From Coccinella septempunctata (Eukaryota; Arthropoda; Insecta; Coleoptera; Coccinellidae), in assembly GCF_907165205.1 (NCBI RefSeq), contig NC_058197.1, positions 14,438,266 through 14,502,265 of the forward strand: 64,000 nucleotides of DNA, in the 5' to 3' direction. Position numbers and translations under genes: made by a program. The notes under the pieces were generated by a model. That model was not told the DNA's origin and searched no databases. It saw only the letters and a program-made list of their open reading frames with translations. Below, one piece after another: positions 31,109-42,800 of the stretch; position 1 is the first letter of the stretch; each line of letters opens with the position of its first letter.

Positions 31109-31180
31109 GGGCTCAACCGGGATTTGAACCCGGGACCTCTCGCACCCAAAGCGAGAATCATACCCCTAGACCATTGAGCC
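31109..31180 (-). tRNA. tRNA-Pro(UGG), array 2 unit 3
   Basis: Counterpart of 15,256-15,327. Confidence 0.95.
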
Positions 31181-31271
31181 TGATTGAAAGAGTTATCAGT
31201 GAATTTCCATTGGTACTGGTACTTTCACCAGGCGATCAAAGTACGAAAGCAAGCTGGAGAAGTAAAAATAT

Positions 31272-31343
31272 GGGCTCAACCGGGATTTGAACCCGGGACC
31301 TCTCGCACCCAAAGCGAGAATCATACCCCTAGACCATTGAGCC
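31272..31343 (-). tRNA. tRNA-Pro(UGG), array 2 unit 4
   Basis: Counterpart of 15,419-15,490. Confidence 0.95.
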
Positions 31344-31434
31344 TGATTGAAAGAGTTAACAGTGAATTTCCATTGGTACTGGTACTTTCACCAGGCGATC
31401 AAAGTACGAAAGCAAGCTGGAGAAATAAAAATAT

Positions 31435-31506
31435 GGGCTCAACCGGGATTTGAACCCGGGACCTCTCGCACCCAAAGCGAGAATCATACCCCTAGACCAT
31501 TGAGCC
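31435..31506 (-). tRNA. tRNA-Pro(UGG), array 2 unit 5
   Basis: Counterpart of 15,582-15,653. Confidence 0.95.
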
Positions 31507-31597
31507 TGATTGAAAGAGTTATCAGTGAATTTCCATTGGTACTGGTACTTTCACCAGGCGATCAAAGTACGAAAGCAAGCTGGAGAATTAAAAATAT

Positions 31598-31669
31598 GGG
31601 CTCAAACGGGATTTGAACCCGGGACCTCTCGCACCCAAAGCGAGAATCATACCCCTAGACCATTGAGCC
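31598..31669 (-). tRNA. tRNA-Pro(UGG), array 2 unit 6, T-stem variant
   Basis: Carries the same CAAACGGG change as array 1 unit 6, so that mutation predates the large duplication. Confidence 0.9.
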
Positions 31670-31760
31670 TGATTGATAGAGTTATCAGAGAATTTCCATT
31701 GGTACTGGTACTTTCACCAGGCGATCAAAGTACGAAAGCAAGCTGGAGAAATAAAAATAT

Positions 31761-31832
31761 GGGCTCAACCGGGATTTGAACCCGGGACCTCTCGCACCCA
31801 AAGCGAGAATCATACCCCTAGACCATTGAGCC
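31761..31832 (-). tRNA. tRNA-Pro(UGG), array 2 unit 7
   Basis: Counterpart of 15,908-15,979. Confidence 0.95.
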
Positions 31833-31923
31833 TGATTGAAAGAGTTATCAGAGAATTTCCATTGGTACTGGTACTTTCACCAGGCGATCAAAGTACGAAA
31901 GCAAGCTGGAGAAGTAAAAATAT

Positions 31924-31995
31924 GGGCTCAACCGGGATTTGAACCCGGGACCTCTCGCACCCAAAGCGAGAATCATACCCCTAGACCATTGAGCC
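31924..31995 (-). tRNA. tRNA-Pro(UGG), array 2 unit 8
   Basis: Counterpart of 16,071-16,142. Confidence 0.95.
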
Positions 31996-32086
31996 TGATT
32001 GAAAGAGTTAACAGTGAATTTCCATTGGTACTGGTACTTTCACCAGGCGATCAAAGTACGAAAGCAAGCTGGAGAAATAAAAATAT

Positions 32087-32158
32087 GGGCTCAACCGGGA
32101 TTTGAACCCGGGACCTCTCGCACCCAAAGCGAGAATCATACCCCTAGACCATTGAGCC
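32087..32158 (-). tRNA. tRNA-Pro(UGG), array 2 unit 9
   Basis: Counterpart of 16,234-16,305. Confidence 0.95.
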
Positions 32159-32249
32159 TGATTGAAAGAGTTATCAGTGAATTTCCATTGGTACTGGTAC
32201 TTTCACCAGGCGATCAAAGTACGAAAGCAAGCTGGAGAATTAAAAATAT

Positions 32250-32321
32250 GGGCTCAACCGGGATTTGAACCCGGGACCTCTCGCACCCAAAGCGAGAATC
32301 ATACCCCTAGACCATTGAGCC
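32250..32321 (-). tRNA. tRNA-Pro(UGG), array 2 unit 10
   Basis: Counterpart of 16,397-16,468. Confidence 0.95.
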
Positions 32322-32412
32322 TGATTGATAGAGTTATCAGAGAATTTCCATTGGTACTGGTACTTTCACCAGGCGATCAAAGTACGAAAGCAAGCTGGAG
32401 AAATAAAAATAT

Positions 32413-32484
32413 GGGCTCAACCGGGATTTGAACCCGGGACCTCTCGCACCCAAAGCGAGAATCATACCCCTAGACCATTGAGCC
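32413..32484 (-). tRNA. tRNA-Pro(UGG), array 2 unit 11
   Basis: Counterpart of 16,560-16,631. Confidence 0.95.
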
Positions 32485-32575
32485 TGATTGAAAGAGTTAT
32501 CAGAGAATTTCCATTGGTACTGGTACTTTCACCAGGCGATCAAAGTACGAAAGCAAGCTGGAGAAGTAAAAATAT

Positions 32576-32647
32576 GGGCTCAACCGGGATTTGAACCCGG
32601 GACCTCTCGCACCCAAAGCGAGAATCATACCCCTAGACCATTGAGCC
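32576..32647 (-). tRNA. tRNA-Pro(UGG), array 2 unit 12
   Basis: Counterpart of 16,723-16,794. Confidence 0.95.
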
Positions 32648-32738
32648 GGATTGAAAGAGTTATCAGAGAATTTCCATTGGTACTAGTACTTTCACCAGCC
32701 GATCAAAGTACGAAAGCAAGCTGCAGAAGTAAAAATAT

Positions 32739-32810
32739 GGGCTCAACTGGGATTTGAACCCGGGACCTCTCGCACCCAAAGCGAGAATCATACCCCTAGA
32801 CCATTGAGCC
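32739..32810 (-). tRNA. tRNA-Pro(UGG), array 2 unit 13, T-stem variant
   Basis: Same CAACTGGG change as array 1 unit 13. Confidence 0.9.
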
Positions 32811-32901
32811 GGATTGAAAGAGTTATCAGAGAATTTCCATTGGTACTGGTACTTTCAATAGTCGATCAAAGTACGAAAGCAAGCTGCAGAAGTAAAAATA
32901 T

Positions 32902-32973
32902 GGGCTCAACCGGGATTTGAACCCGGGACCTCTCGCACCCAAAGCGAGAATCATACCCCTAGACCATTGAGCC
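32902..32973 (-). tRNA. tRNA-Pro(UGG), array 2 unit 14
   Basis: Counterpart of 17,049-17,120. Confidence 0.95.
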
Positions 32974-33064
32974 TGATTGAAAGAGTTATCAGAGAATTTC
33001 CATTGGTACTGGTACTTTCACCAGTCGATCAAAGTACTGAAGCTAGCTGAAGAAGTAAAAATAT

Positions 33065-33136
33065 GGGCTCAACCGGGATTTGAACCCGGGACCTCTCGCA
33101 CCCAAAGCGAGAATCATACCCCTAGACCATTGAGCC
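33065..33136 (-). tRNA. tRNA-Pro(UGG), array 2 unit 15
   Basis: Counterpart of 17,212-17,283. Confidence 0.95.
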
Positions 33137-33227
33137 TGATTGAAAGTGTTATCAGAGAATTTCCATTGGTACTGGTACTTTCACCAGCCGATCAAAGTAC
33201 GAAAGCAAGCTGGAGAAGTAAAAATAT

Positions 33228-33299
33228 GGGCTCAACCGGGATTTGAACCCGGGACCTCTCGCACCCAAAGCGAGAATCATACCCCTAGACCATTGAGCC
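33228..33299 (-). tRNA. tRNA-Pro(UGG), array 2 unit 16
   Basis: Counterpart of 17,375-17,446. Confidence 0.95.
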
Positions 33300-33390
33300 T
33301 GATTGAAAGAGTTATCAGAGAATTTCCATTGGTACTGGTACTTTCACCAGCCGATCAAAGTACGAAAACAAGCTGCAGAAGTAAAAATAT

Positions 33391-33462
33391 GGGCTCAACC
33401 GGGATTTGAACCCGGGACCTCTCGCACCCAAAGCGAGAATCATACCCCTAGACCATTGAGCC
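33391..33462 (-). tRNA. tRNA-Pro(UGG), array 2 unit 17
   Basis: Counterpart of 17,538-17,609. Confidence 0.95.
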
Positions 33463-33553
33463 GGATCGAGAGAGTAAACAGAGAATTTCCATTGGTACTG
33501 GTACTTTCACCAGTCGATCAAAGTACGAAAGCAAGCTGCAGAAGTAAAAATAT

Positions 33554-33625
33554 GGGCTCAACCGGGATTTGAACCCGGGACCTCTCGCACCCAAAGCGAG
33601 AATCATACCCCTAGACCATTGAGCC
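33554..33625 (-). tRNA. tRNA-Pro(UGG), array 2 unit 18
   Basis: Counterpart of 17,701-17,772. Confidence 0.95.
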
Positions 33626-33716
33626 GGATCGAGAGAGTAAACAGAGAATTTCCATTGGTACTGGTACTTTCACCAGTCGATCAAAGTACGAAAACAAGCT
33701 GCAGAAGTAAAAATAT

Positions 33717-33788
33717 GGGCTCAACCGGGATTTGAACCCGGGACCTCTCGCACCCAAAGCGAGAATCATACCCCTAGACCATTGAGCC
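33717..33788 (-). tRNA. tRNA-Pro(UGG), array 2 unit 19
   Basis: Counterpart of 17,864-17,935. Confidence 0.95.
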
Positions 33789-33879
33789 TGATTGAAAGAG
33801 TTATCAGAGAATTTCCATTGGTACTGGTACTTTCACCAGCCGATCAAAGTACGAAAACAAGCTGCAGAAGTAAAAATAT

Positions 33880-33951
33880 GGGCTCAACCGGGATTTGAAC
33901 CCGGGACCTCTCGCACCCAAAGCGAGAATCATACCCCTAGACCATTGAGCC
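33880..33951 (-). tRNA. tRNA-Pro(UGG), array 2 unit 20
   Basis: Counterpart of 18,027-18,098. Confidence 0.95.
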
Positions 33952-34042
33952 GGATCGAGAGAGTAAACAGAGAATTTCCATTGGTACTGGTACTTTCACC
34001 AGTCGATCAAAGTACGAAAGCAAGCTGCAGAAGTAAAAATAT

Positions 34043-34114
34043 GGGCTCAACCGGGATTTGAACCCGGGACCTCTCGCACCCAAAGCGAGAATCATACCCC
34101 TAGACCATTGAGCC
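34043..34114 (-). tRNA. tRNA-Pro(UGG), array 2 unit 21
   Basis: Counterpart of 18,190-18,261. Confidence 0.95.
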
Positions 34115-34205
34115 GGATCGAGAGAGTAAACAGAGAATTTCCATTGGTACTGGTACTTTCACCAGTCGATCAAAGTACGAAAGCAAGCTGCAGAAGTAAA
34201 AATAT

Positions 34206-34277
34206 GGGCTCAACCGGGATTTGAACCCGGGACCTCTCGCACCCAAAGCGAGAATCATACCCCTAGACCATTGAGCC
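34206..34277 (-). tRNA. tRNA-Pro(UGG), array 2 unit 22
   Basis: Counterpart of 18,353-18,424. Confidence 0.95.
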
Positions 34278-34368
34278 GGATCGAGAGAGTAAACAGAGAA
34301 TTTCCATTGGTACTGGTACTTTCACCAGGCGATCAAAGTACGAAAACAAGCTGCAGAAGTAAAAATAT

Positions 34369-34440
34369 GGGCTCAACCGGGATTTGAACCCGGGACCTCT
34401 CGCACCCAAAGCGAGAATCATACCCCTAGACCATTGAGCC
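34369..34440 (-). tRNA. tRNA-Pro(UGG), array 2 unit 23
   Basis: Counterpart of 18,516-18,587. Confidence 0.95.
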
Positions 34441-34531
34441 GGATCGACAGAGTAAACAGAGAATTTCCATTGGTACTGGTACTTTCACCAGTCGATCAAA
34501 GTACGAAAGCAAGCTGCAGAAGTAAAAATAT

Positions 34532-34603
34532 GGGCTCAACCGGGATTTGAACCCGGGACCTCTCGCACCCAAAGCGAGAATCATACCCCTAGACCATTGA
34601 GCC
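34532..34603 (-). tRNA. tRNA-Pro(UGG), array 2 unit 24
   Basis: Counterpart of 18,679-18,750. Confidence 0.95.
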
Positions 34604-34694
34604 GGATCGAGAGAGTAAACAGAGAATTTCCATTGGTACTGGTACTTTCACCAGTCGATCAAAGTACGAAAGCAAGCTGCAGAAGTAAAAATAT

Positions 34695-34766
34695 GGGCTC
34701 AACCGGGATTTGAACCCGGGACCTCTCGCACCCAAAGCGAGAATCATACCCCTAGACCATTAAGCC
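34695..34766 (-). tRNA. tRNA-Pro(UGG), array 2 unit 25, acceptor variant
   Basis: Intact counterpart of the LINE-cut unit. The 5' end reads GGCTTAATGG instead of GGCTCAATGG, turning one acceptor pair into a G-U wobble. Its upstream (right) flank is unique DNA (GCACTGGCAATAATATT) rather than the array spacer, so it may have its own 5' context. Confidence 0.93.
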
Positions 34767-36020
34767 GCACTGGCAATAATATTCATTAAAGTTTATTTTC
34801 GCAGTCTTAACTAGGCTATAATGATGTAACAGATTCATCGTCGAGTGAAAGTGGATCGCTATTTATAACAGGCAAGGTTGCCAACCTCATGTGAAATACT
34901 ATATTTCTTCTTCCGATCAAAGTGGGTCAGCATAACTGGTTTATGGTAAAACGGACAACTCCGCATTGATACGCCTTCTTCGCGTCCTATTCTTGTTCAG
35001 CGGAAATAATATAATGAGTAGCATTAGAATTTAATCTGCTTATTCACGCACAAAACATTCTTTATAAGTCTCGTATTCGAAAAAGATAAATATCCATCAA
35101 TGTCGAAGGAAAAGTCACGGATCTGATCGAAGACATTGGCTTCAGGCCAAACCAACTGTAAAATTATCTGTCTCCTACTCATCCTCTACAACTTATCTCA
35201 ACAAAGGGTCATTATTGCTGACTACCCCAAGCCAATTATGCATTTCTCAAGTATGCCCCAAGACCTGTTGATCGGACCCACGTAATGCGGATGTTTTCAC
35301 ACCCTTTCCTTTCCTGTAACTGACCACAACACCCTTAGACCCCCGAAGGCCTGCGTAGTTCTTGTACGACAGCGTTAAGGGTTTGTTTTGGCGATTCCGT
35401 CCTCAGATAACCGGCAGGTTAATCTCTCCATAATAACCGGGTAATGACCAGAGATAGGGGTGGACTTGTAGACGTTGAGGGTGTTACATGATAAAGCCCC
35501 GATGGACTGGCTGTTATGAATCAATTAGGAGGGTGGTCAGTGGATTGTTTCTTGAAAACAGGAAGGAGGGGTCAAACCATCTCGATTATTATGCTTCCAG
35601 CGACTGCTGAAGAATGAAAATAGATTTTATTTCGTTAGATTGAAGTATCAATAGATGACCCATCGAATTTTTTTACGCTATAAAATTTTTCATGCTTTAT
35701 TTTATGAATATACTACATTAATATGGTTTATTTCTCAAATTTTCCTTCTTATATTTATCCTAATATTAACCGATTAAAATTTCTTTTCGAAGGTACTTGC
35801 ACTCAAACGTCTTCATGGATTGAGTGGTAATGGTGACAACAGGAGGTTCAGGTGAGTCTTTGATATCTGTATCTTTGGTATTATTGAGTTTGTATAGGTG
35901 TACAAAATAGGACATGCAATTTCTGCAACTACGTAGTTCGTTCTACGTGCAAACGTAGACCATAGCGATAATATGCGAGTTTCTAAAATATTTCACCTTT
36001 TTTTGAATAATAGGTACCTA
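34767..36020. other. Unassigned stretch
   Basis: Unique sequence right of the tRNA array; no ORF above noise, no repeat recognised. Confidence 0.5.
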
Positions 36021-37176
36021 TACTCTTTTCACATTTATTTTAGCAGTCGGTTGGCCATGAAATAATTTTCTCAAGTTTTTGTAACTAGAACGAAGTTAGG
36101 TTGGCACTCATGAAATGTCGTTAATGTCATAACGCCGTTGCCACAACTATTATCAATTTTTATTGCGAAAATGCCGAAAGTGATTGAAAAAAGAGACAGG
36201 GTTTCAGGAAGTGCTATTTAGAACTCAGGTCCGCTCATTCAAATAGTTATACCCTGATATTCTAAAATCCACAATACGTCAGACGGTAGCGAACATATTC
36301 AATTCAAGGGAATTTATATAATGTTTGATCTGAATCTAAACGACTTATATTTCAGCTTAATATTTCCACAATCAAAACGATTGTGAATAAAGGGGATGAC
36401 AAAGTATTTCCTTCTATTGGGAGAACCAAAAAAGTGGTGGCATTTGAGAATCTTATGTTTAAGTGAATTCATTCGAAAAGTTTACTATGGGATTTTCGAT
36501 GAATGTCATCGTAGAATAAGTTCCCGAAAATTGATTCTTCTTTTTTTCATTTGATTTGTGCTATACATTGTAAATGTCTTAAAGTACCAATAAATCCCTA
36601 ATTATTATTATTATATCAATGTATTAAGATCAACAGCCACAAATATGCGCCAGTTGTCCTGTTAATTGTTTATTCAAGTGAAATTTTTGTCCAAAGGTGG
36701 AGTTCATCTTGACTTGAAACTTCCTTTAATTCCTTTTACTTATATTGATGCAAGATGTTTTTTGTTGTAGAATTTAACATTCTTGTAATTATCTGTTAAT
36801 TCCTTCGTGAGATACCCATTCCCAACCACTGCATCATATGCATTTCATCTTCGTGTGAATATTTTTGAAATCTACAACTGATGTAACGTATTCAAACATT
36901 AGTCAAAGAAGATAACGAACATTAACTCTCCTCAAGCTAGTGCATATTATGATATTACACTGATCTCTTGTATTTTCCATGGAAATAACTGGATTTGGTA
37001 TGCCTTCAATCAGTTTGTATAAACTTCAATTATGTTCGTCACATATTTTCCGAAGAGTTTCGACATTGTGATAAAATACGTAATAACAAAAACTTTTACG
37101 TAGAACGGGCAACATAGCGTTGATTTAAGACCCAAAAATGTTTTGACAAGCGTCATAACCCCACATTTTCGTACTA
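36021..37176. mobile_element. TIR element family X, copy 2 (inverted, truncated)
   Basis: Begins after TA (36,019-36,020) with TACTCTTTTCACATTTATTT and TAGCAGTCGGTTGGCCATG, then runs antiparallel to copies 1 and 3. Homology stops at about CGTACTA (37,176), so its second TIR is lost and is replaced by sequence ending ACCCTGTATA. No intact ORF. Confidence 0.78.
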
Positions 37177-37430
37177 TGAGTCAAAGATTCACCCTGTATA
37201 TTAGATAGGGAATATTGTTGTACTACACCGTAAGGATATATTGAGGGTTTAAAATGACTGTTGAACTTATCATCCGCCCTCTTGACCTTGTCCACCTTTC
37301 TCCACTTCCTTGGACATATTCTCAGGATTCCTTGTGAAATATGGGACACTTGTTGCTCACCCTTGGGACTGTAGTTGTTTAACACCCTTTCGAGTAGTTT
37401 AAAGGGACTGACCCCAGTCGGTCGACTCAC
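37125..37430 (-). other. Unrecognised 101-codon open frame
   Basis: This open frame starts SRPTGVSPFKLLERVLNN, faintly like the TGxSPFELL stretch near the end of retroelement integrases. The similarity covers only about ten residues and the rest does not match, while the C-terminal 18 codons run into family X. It may be a retroelement relic; function not assigned. Confidence 0.25.
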
Positions 37431-39258
37431 TTCCTCGATTTTTTAGCGCTGCTTCTACAAGGGGTCAGTCGGAAGTGGCTCCTCAAGTGTTTCACACCCC
37501 TAACCATATCGAGGAGTTATTGAAACCGCCATTGCCAATGGGGAATTCTCCTCAATTTGGGTTATCACAGCATATGCAAGTTTAAACTGAATAAGTATGA
37601 GTTTAATTCATGATTTTTTCAAATTCATCGAGGAAACTATGCAAAATCATCCTTCAAATATGGGGTTTTAAGATTTAAATCGCTTTGTGCGGAGTTTACG
37701 ATTAGGCAACAGTGCATACAAGACAATGAGGAGAACAATGTCCGATTAGCTTGTTTATAAAATAACAGCTATCGATCAACAGGCGCGTACTTACTGGCGA
37801 GCTCCAACTGCAACCGGCCATTAAAATCCCATAAAATTTTACGACCTTACTCGTTCGTCGCAGACTTCATGAACAGCCATCTTCGTCTATCTCAACAAGA
37901 TAATGCATTTGTTGTCCTGTATTATCAAGGCATATTTCAGTCGATGTTGTCGACCTGGTCATGTTGCATAAGGCCATTCTTAACAGGTAGAGAAAGCCAT
38001 CCTTAAAATTGGCTCACAAAGAAACTTCTTTCCTTATAAATATTGTAACATCGAATAATTAAGTTTCGATAGTTTCATTTGAACAAATGAGGTCTCCTGC
38101 ATTTTCTTTTCAAAAGTAACGGTTATTAATAATAATTCTGCGTAAAGCAGAAATTATCTTCAACCCGATACCAAAGAAAAGGTCGAAAACCAACTTTTCT
38201 TCATGCGAGATGATTTGTGAGCTTTTTCTTGGTCAACCAATATAGACACGAATCATTTACGTAGATTATAATTAATGCTTCTCCCGGCAGATGTCGTCTA
38301 GACAGATAACTCATCGGACAAGGCCCACCCTCAATATCACCCTCCACACCCATTACTCATCATAAGCAACAACATTAATCCGAAGACAAACGACATCTCG
38401 ATACCATCTCCAGCGGCATTCAGCTTTCCCTTTCCATCCCGAAGATGGATGCGTCCAGCAGAAAATTCCCTTAATTTCCACAGCTCGCCACCCCCTCCCC
38501 CCGTTCGACCGGAAGATGCCCCCCATCAGGCCTCGGATCATCAACTATTGGCCAAATAAAGCCGACGTACCGTCCAAATTGCTTCGCATCCATAAAAGTG
38601 TCCGTTTATTTATACGGTTCCGGTTTTTCTTATTCTTCTTCTGCTGCTGCTGCGTTCATACGGCCTTAATCTAATGTCCGGGTCGGGGTAGGTTGATGAA
38701 TTGATTCTGCGGTCCTAGTTTCGGGTCGGAGTTAATTAAATATGTTACGCGACGCAATATCGCTTTATTGTGGACGTTTTCCTTGGGGTGAGGTAATCTT
38801 CAGGAATTTGGGAAGGTTGATTTGGCGGCCTTTGAATCGTACGGGTGCACTGGGGGGAGGAATTAAGGGAGACTGAGATGTCTGGTGTTTTATGGATGAT
38901 TGTTTCGCTTTTCTGGTCGGTTGGAGGTCGAAAGTATCAAATGAAAGGTTCCTTGAACATCCAGCGGTTCGTTTAGGTGTTGGTCGAACTGTCTGATCAC
39001 ATCTGAGCAGTTTATATGAGCTAAATTTCTCCATACTGTCCCAATTTTTCGAGGAAGGATATAAGGCAGGTGGAGAATACTTTCTTAGATTCTACAGAGT
39101 CAGTTTGAGGCCACTGTCTTAGAAAGATTAGAAAGAGGATGCACGACTTAAACATCCCAGAGAAATAGCATTAAATAGTCAACAGATGCTTCAAAAACGA
39201 CGACAATGATTGGGGTTATAGTAATCGTGGCCGACACCAGATGTTCACTATCTTTGGG
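37431..39258. other. Unassigned stretch
   Basis: No gene recognised; only short overlapping open frames. Confidence 0.5.
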
Positions 39259-39892
39259 CTGACAGCTGACAGCTGTTTACAAAGCAGTGGTCCTCCCAAC
39301 GCTTCTTTACGGAACCGAAAGCTGGACGCCCTACTGGCGACATATTAAACAGCTTGAACAAACGCAACAACGTCATCTAAGACAGATAATGCACATCAGA
39401 TGGTTTCACAAAGTTTCGAATGCAGATGTCTTGCAACGGGCGAGTTGTACAACAATTGAGACTCAAATAACGAAGGCCCGACTCAGATGGAGCGGCCACA
39501 TTCTGAGGATGCAAGACACAAGACTCCCCAAAATAGCTCTATATGGCGAATTCAGTGAGGGAGCCCGGAAACCAGGAGGCCAGTATAAGCGGTTTAAGGA
39601 TACACTACATCAATCCCTAAAATTAGTTAATGTCAATCATAACTGGGAACAACTAGCGTTAGACAGGTCACAGTGGAGGTCTTTGGTCAACAATTATAAT
39701 GGAGACTCGAGAAGGATACAGCGGCGGCCAGATCTGGTTGGTGACTATCCATGCCCTGAGTGTGGAAGGATCTGCAGGTCACGGATGGGTCTCTTTAGTC
39801 ACAGGAAGGCACACAGTCGCAACTATACAGCAATGGAATGGAATGGAATCTTTGGGCTCTTATCCAAGAGTCTTTCAGTGAGAAATACCTGA
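39259..39892 (+). pseudogene. RTE-like LINE ORF C-terminal fragment
   Basis: About 205 codons are open: TAVYKAVVLPTLLYGTESW, then LEQTQQRHLRQIMHIRW, NADVLQRASC, ARLRWSGHILRMQDTRLPK, LYGEFSEGARKPGGQYKRFKDTL, LALDRSQWRS and a terminal C2H2 motif (CPECGRICRSRMGLFSHRKAH, C-x2-C-x12-H-x3-H). This is the standard post-RT region of a widespread animal LINE type with a single endonuclease-RT protein. The RT and endonuclease are missing, so it is a 5'-truncated copy. The frame is clean, suggesting modest age. The RTE-like label is from pattern memory. Confidence 0.82.
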
Positions 39893-42800
39893 AAGATGAC
39901 ATAAACCTAGAAGAAAGGTTTCAGATACGTGACCCTGAGCTCTTATATCTTATGGAAGTGCGAAAAAATCTAACGAAATAGGCAGGAATAACTTGATCTT
40001 TTCTTCAATCTGGGTTCCCAGTCACCCAAGGGTCAAAGGAAACAGTACAACAAGAACATGTTCACGAAAAATGAGTTTCAGGAGAAGATCTTCAACATGA
40101 GGTATCGCAACACCCCTCATCCCTATTCAAAATCAAGGGGTTGTGCACACCAACGTTAGGGGGATGCAAAGAGCGGAAAAATTGTTCTTCCTCTCAATTA
40201 TCAACCTCAGTTTTCGAGCACTCAATTAATGCAACATCTACAAGTCGCCCCCCTTCACGAGCGAATTCCGAATTTCAATCGAGAACAAAACGTCAATCTC
40301 ACCACCGAACCGGAGAAAAATCATCGACTTGTAACCGTCGACAGGCGAACAATGGGCCAGAAAAACTCCAGCCGGAACCGAAACACTCTCTCCAGATATT
40401 AAAAAACCACGATCTGTCACGACAAATTATTCGTACAATCAGAGCGGGGCCGGGGGGGCTGGGGAAGGTAGGTCGAGGGAGAGGGTCCCCCTTTGTTTTC
40501 CGAACCCCCGAAACAATAGCGCGTCGACCCAACAGTACAATAAAAGATATCCGAAGCAATCCCGAAGATACTAGATCGGCCCTATCAGAAATGGAATAAT
40601 CAAAAGTGCCGGGAAACAATTTGCATAGAAATCGCTGGGTATTCCGAACAACCCTTCCGACGATTGAGTTAGGGAGGGGATGGTTATTGGTGACGACTTG
40701 AAATTCAAGGTAGACCTCTTGGGATTCTGTTAGTCTTCAATCCAACTACCCCCAACCGTTTGGGAACATTCATACTCCGAACATTCTTTCCTGAAAAAAA
40801 AAACAAAGCGAAAAACCACCCCTCCAACCCCATCCATTCATACGAGGCCCGAAACGAACCGATCAATGAACGTTTCGATGCGACCTTGAACCCCGGAGCC
40901 CTCAATGAACCGACCACCCTTCATCTCCACCCCTAACTGCATTCCAATATCCGATAAACGCGTCCGCACCGGCCGTATGTGGGTCAGGGCTCGCCCCGTG
41001 ACCCACATACCGTCGATCGGCGACCTTCGAAAGGGGGTTACGCAGCCATCGGGGGTTGAAATCACGGTCGACGCCGGCCGGGGGCTGCGGGGGCGGGCGA
41101 CACACGTACGCCGATACCCGTGACGGGGCGTACGCGTCGTCGATTGAAGGGTGCATCGCGGTGAAATATCGGACACCTGTTGCTCGCGTGGCGCGGCTAG
41201 CGAGGTGGACGAAAAGGGTTGATTTATGGGGGTTTTTTAGGCGGGTGTGTTCCAAGACGTTTTTCAGACGAGTAATGCATGAGGTGCTCTTTCGGGAAAC
41301 GTCGGTACGTTTTTGATCGACGTAAGGACACCCTTCAATCTGGGTGGTGACTTTCGTTGGAATTTCAAATTGAACTCACTGAGAGTTAGGGCTTAATCTA
41401 TCATATAGTTTGTCCTACAATGCTCCATTATGTTATTCGATCTCAAGTAATTTAATACACATGCAATCATCAGTATTTTACTACTTTCCTACGCATCAAA
41501 TGGAAAAGGTTAAAGGGAAACAGCTTTGCAGCTTCTCTGCGCAACACAGCTTAGGTTCTATAATAAAGTTTTGAGTTCTCGTGATATTTGAGCTTCAGAG
41601 ACATTTCTTCTTTTACTTTTTAGCCATGCGATCACGATTTTCCATCCAATTCGAGCAGAATTTATCGAAATATTGAGACAATCAAGTTTCAGAAGTCGAC
41701 AACTCCGAGATTATCAAGCCTCCAATGCTAGTACTAGTAAATGCTGTATTTAACTCGAAACATGTGACCAGGACTTAAAAAACCCCGAACAAGAAAGAAG
41801 CCTCCCCTTCTAACGTGCCGTATCAGTGTAAAGACATGCGACAAGGAATCAGCTCCTTTGGATCGTCGACAAACGAATCTAACCCTTTTCCACCTTATCT
41901 GGCCCCTACCGAACGAGACTGAAGACGACGTATTAGTCAAATTAAAATCGCAATTCAAACAACAAGGAAAGAAAGGGGTTGACGAAGGTTTGTACAACCC
42001 TCAGTCAATCGTCGTAATGTGCCATTACCGAAATTGGTCTCAAATATTGACAAGAAACTCGGGGACCGATCCTTTCTTCGTCTGGGACGAGGAGTGGATG
42101 CTGAGATTTGGAAATACCCGTTTCGTATGAAGGGGTTGTTTCGTTGTAGGTTTGGTGTTATGCTGCTTTCCGAAGAAATGGGAAATGTTGATAACGGTTG
42201 ATTATTGCAGTGAAGAGTGGAAAAACTGAGGTTGAGATTTTGTATTTAATCGTAACTATATATGGTTGATATTATGATAAAAGTGCATTTAAGCACGCTT
42301 ATTCGTGGTTTAAAGGGGTTAATAAACGTCAAATCTTGAATGCTAGAAATTATTTTCAGCCAGTATTGTAGATTCAATACACTGTCTTCGACCAAGAGGA
42401 ACTTGAAATGAGTTTACCTTCACCCACCTGAAGATGCTATTGTGATAGCGAAACCCGTGACGTGGTTTGAGAGCTCATTTTGTGAAAATGGTGTCATCTA
42501 TTTCAAATTCAAGAGGAAAACACCAAAAACGAAATGAAGAATTGAAAAATCGAGTTTTCGTCGATAATTACCGCTTTCATATGGGATGTGGTTGCCTTGC
42601 GATTTCATTTGCGATGAAAAGATTTGAACATTTGAAGAAGAATTGAAAGAGGCTGAATAGATTCGATTCGTTACGCCTCAGATTAGCCCCAACGTGCAAA
42701 ATTTCACATCGATAGATTCAAAATTGCGAACACAGGCGTGCCCACAACAATTTTTTCGAAAAATTGGAATAACACAAAAACCGTTCTTCCGATTTCAACC

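Larger units (their letters stand above)
23465..34738. repeat. 11.27-kb direct repeat, right copy
   Basis: Right-hand partner of 7,612-18,885; every internal feature is repeated at +15,853. Beyond 34,738 the sequence continues through the rest of a tRNA-Pro gene into unique DNA, so the right copy carries the native right junction and the left copy the native left junction. Confidence 0.97.
30695..34766 (-). repeat. tRNA-Pro(UGG) tandem array 2
   Basis: 25 complete 163-bp-period units, unit-for-unit the same as array 1 apart from one spacer base (31,033). Here unit 25 is complete and is followed by unique DNA, showing the native right end of the array. Confidence 0.97.

Noticed and set aside
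7612..34738. Simple haplotype mis-join as the cause of the duplication
   Set aside because: Not excluded, but a plain heterozygous LINE insertion would not create a LINE 5' junction 11.3 kb away from its 3' junction. Reads across that junction would decide.
40141..40599. 152-codon plus frame as a host gene
   Set aside because: GC-rich, overlapped by a 106-codon minus frame, basic low-complexity translation, no domain or splice context.
41858..42130. 90-codon frame with an acidic, WD-rich translation
   Set aside because: Looks protein-like but matches no family I can name, has no flanking gene structure, and is too short to claim.
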